Source of the DNA: Serinus canaria
Taxonomy: Eukaryota > Chordata > Aves > Passeriformes > Fringillidae
Length of the DNA stretch: 64,000 nucleotides
Direction of reading: 5' to 3'
Assembly: GCF_022539315.1 (NCBI RefSeq)
Contig: NC_066313.1
Span: 65,475,934-65,539,933, forward strand
Part shown: one piece after another, positions 61,801 to 64,000 of the stretch
How the letters are laid out: every line of letters starts with the position of its first letter
Position numbering within the stretch: position 1 is the first letter of the stretch
Position numbers and translations under genes: made by a program
Notes under the pieces: model-generated
Databases searched by the model: none
Told to the model about the DNA's origin: nothing
What the model saw: the letters and a program-made list of their open reading frames with translations, nothing else

Positions 61801-64000
61801 CAATTATTTAATTTCTGTGCCAGAGGCGATTTCTCTCATCTCCTGCCAAGGAGAAGGGCTGCACAGAAGCACAGAGCCTGTGGTCATGTGTTGTAGGGGA
61901 TGTCTCCCATTAGATGGTGCTGTGCAGCAGCGGCAATGGCCTCTGCTGGGATACAGGAGCTCGCACCTGGAGGGCATCGTCCCCACGAGCCTTGGGAAGG
62001 GCAGCATTTGAAAGTCTTGCTCCTGGTGTAGTGACTTGGTCCATGAACAATGCTTTCCAAATAGCCCGATATAATTAGTTGTATGTGTTTATGTTCCTTT
62101 CAACTCCATGTTTTAAAAATTTCTAAAAAACAGCTAAGAAAACCCTGATTTTTTTTCCCTTGGTGTCACTGTTCTATGTAGCTTCTCTCACTGCTTACCT
62201 GCTATCATATTATAAAATGTAAATGTAGTTAAGAAAGCCCTCAGCTACCAACCAGGAGCTTTGCCATATTGCTTTTTTTTTTTTTTTATTTAGACAGGTC
62301 AGATCAGTGGAGTTCTTTTAAGCTAACCCTTCCCCCCAAGTTATTCAAATTCCAGAGAAGAGCGTAGTATTTCTCCATCTGAAGTCAGCATTCGTTTCAG
62401 TGACTTCCACCTGATTGTTTATTTCTACATAACTGCTGCTAGATAATATTGAAATTTCCGAGCTGCATTGTTTAAGATCTGCAGTTAATGCCAAGTGCCA
62501 TAGCTTACTGGGAAGGGATGTTGTGACTACTTTTCCAGGGTCTGTACATGCCACTAAATGCCTTTACAGTGTCTTTGACCCTGTTAAATGTTCGTTTCCG
62601 CACAATTTCTTTTTTCACTGTCCATCTGTTTCCTTGTTAATGAGCTAAGAGAACCTGGTGAAATGGCTTGGAAACCAGTGTGTGTAGCAGAGAGAGATAT
62701 AAAAGTCAGGGGATGTGGGGGCAGGAGGGAAGATGAGCAGAGAACACTGTTGGTTCCCTGAACCCCATGTGCAAGCAAATGGGTATAGTGAGAGAGGGAG
62801 AGGGGGAGTGTTGGGAGAGAATGCTTTGGGCTGAATGGACTCCATGCACATCTCAGTATGTATGCTGCTCAAACTACTGCTTACAGTAAAGGCTGAAAAT
62901 TTTGAAAGGATTGACACATCTCTAGTAATAGCAAGAAACTACTTTCATGCATGAATAACCTTGCTAAACATGAGAAAACAATTGTATCTAAAGGATTTTC
63001 CCTTTGTGTGCATTTTCTTTTATCTAATGCCTTTTTTCTTCCTCCTACTGAATGTCATTTCAAGACCTTGTGGTTAGCTCTCTGGTTTGCTCAGTGCTGG
63101 TCTTTGGAGAAGCGTGGAGAAGTATTTAAAATATATGAAAAATCAAAGTATTGAATGCACCCAGGATCAAGGCAGTAAATTTGTAAGAGATAGATGTAAT
63201 CTAGGGCAGAAACATGCTCTGCTCTTGGCCATTTCATCTGTTATCTCTGTATGTCTCTGCCATTTATATATATAATCCCAACAGGGACCTGCTTGCAGAT
63301 AGCACCAGAGTTGTAGCATGTTTTCCTAATCAGCGTAAGCAAAGATACTGTTTTCTTTAAGGTTCTTCCTGTAAAAATAGATGCCAGTGGATTGAGAGAC
63401 TGTACTGAAATTTACAGCATAGACTGCAACCTGGAATTATAATAATAGTAAAACTGAACTTAGAAAATACAAATATCCCAAGGCTTTTTATAGTTTGCAT
63501 TTATCTTTTGTTCTAAATGAGCAATACCAATATTTAGAAATTCAATTGCAGTGAAATGGAGACATTACTTAAAACACTAAATATAAAATAATAGATTGAA
63601 ATGTTAGACAAATGTTATTTTATTACATCTACAGCAAAAAAGTCTAAGCTGATATTTGCTTTAGTCCTTTTTTTGTGTTTGTCTTAGACAAATATGATTT
63701 TTATTATCATAATGTTTTATCTGTTAATATTCCAAGTAATGCCTCTATTTGCATTGAAGCTTTTAAAGACTTTTTTTTTTTTCTTGTTCCCCTGAAAGAA
63801 AACTGCTGCAGTTGTCATAGGCCTTTTTTCTCCCTCCTTTAGCAAAAGAAATTAGACAGACAAATTTTGCTTTTGGGGCAGAATATTTTACTATTTCTGT
63901 CTGAACTTGAAGTTCTTCATGAACGCAAGTGACTCCCTGTCCCACTGGTCACATACTGCCTGGGTGCCAGGGCACTGAATCACTGGGTCTTTGGGTATGC

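Larger units (their letters stand above)
37213..64000 (+). other. LMO7: LMO7 intron 1 (5' 26.8 kb)
   Basis: No exon encoding the calponin-homology domain, which should continue after WLE with a VTGK-like segment, is visible up to 64000. Apart from the repeats listed separately, the interval holds poly-T or poly-A runs (54065-54090, 57366-57387, 59560-59592, 61327-61341, 62273-62289) and single-copy AT-rich sequence. Open frames up to 131 codons show no recognisable protein. Confidence 0.75.

Noticed and set aside
1..64000. tRNA, rRNA, CRISPR, operons or bacterial promoters
   Set aside because: Nothing fits; the window is vertebrate nuclear DNA with spliced genes and LINE remnants.

Overview
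The window looks like nuclear DNA from a bird. It is AT-rich, its genes are split by long introns, and it carries several CR1 LINE tails with the usual 3' ends, a probable avian LTR repeat and A/C-rich low-complexity tracts of a kind common in bird genomes. CR1 shards of more than one age and the LTR-type repeat fit a bird, perhaps a songbird, but the species cannot be fixed from the sequence.

Two protein genes lie head to tail on the + strand. The first is the 3' two-thirds of UCHL3 (ubiquitin C-terminal hydrolase L3). Six coding exons at 3063-31014 encode 169 residues, equal to human residues 62-230, with the catalytic Cys, His and Asp and the oxyanion Gln all kept. The first 61 codons lie upstream of the window. 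One intron (4677-26926) takes up 22 kb. The second gene is LMO7, placed by its N-terminal sequence and by the conserved UCHL3-LMO7 gene order. Only its CpG-island promoter (about 36.47-37.36 kb) and first coding exon (37144-37212) are here; the rest, to 64000, reads as its first intron.

Region by region: 1-3062 UCHL3 intron; 3063-4676 three exons close together; 4677-26926 the giant intron, with two CR1 tails (16.5-16.9 and about 17.4 kb), an LTR-type repeat (20.95-21.53 kb), a CpG-rich islet with a possible cassette exon (18.3-18.5 kb) and a possible decayed antisense coding remnant (25.3-25.8 kb); 26927-31140 the last three exons and 3' UTR; 31141-36470 the intergenic spacer with an inverted CR1 and a near-perfect hairpin; 36470-37360 the LMO7 promoter; 37213-64000 LMO7 intron 1 with CR1 pieces and a few candidate conserved or regulatory patches.

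I found no bacterial-type features, CRISPR array, rRNA or tRNA, and no clearly novel system. The item most worth a second look is the CpG islet at 18.3-18.5 kb, which contains a 48-nt, phase-0 stretch bounded by AG and GT inside a phase-0 intron of UCHL3. All identifications come from reading the sequence; no database search was possible.
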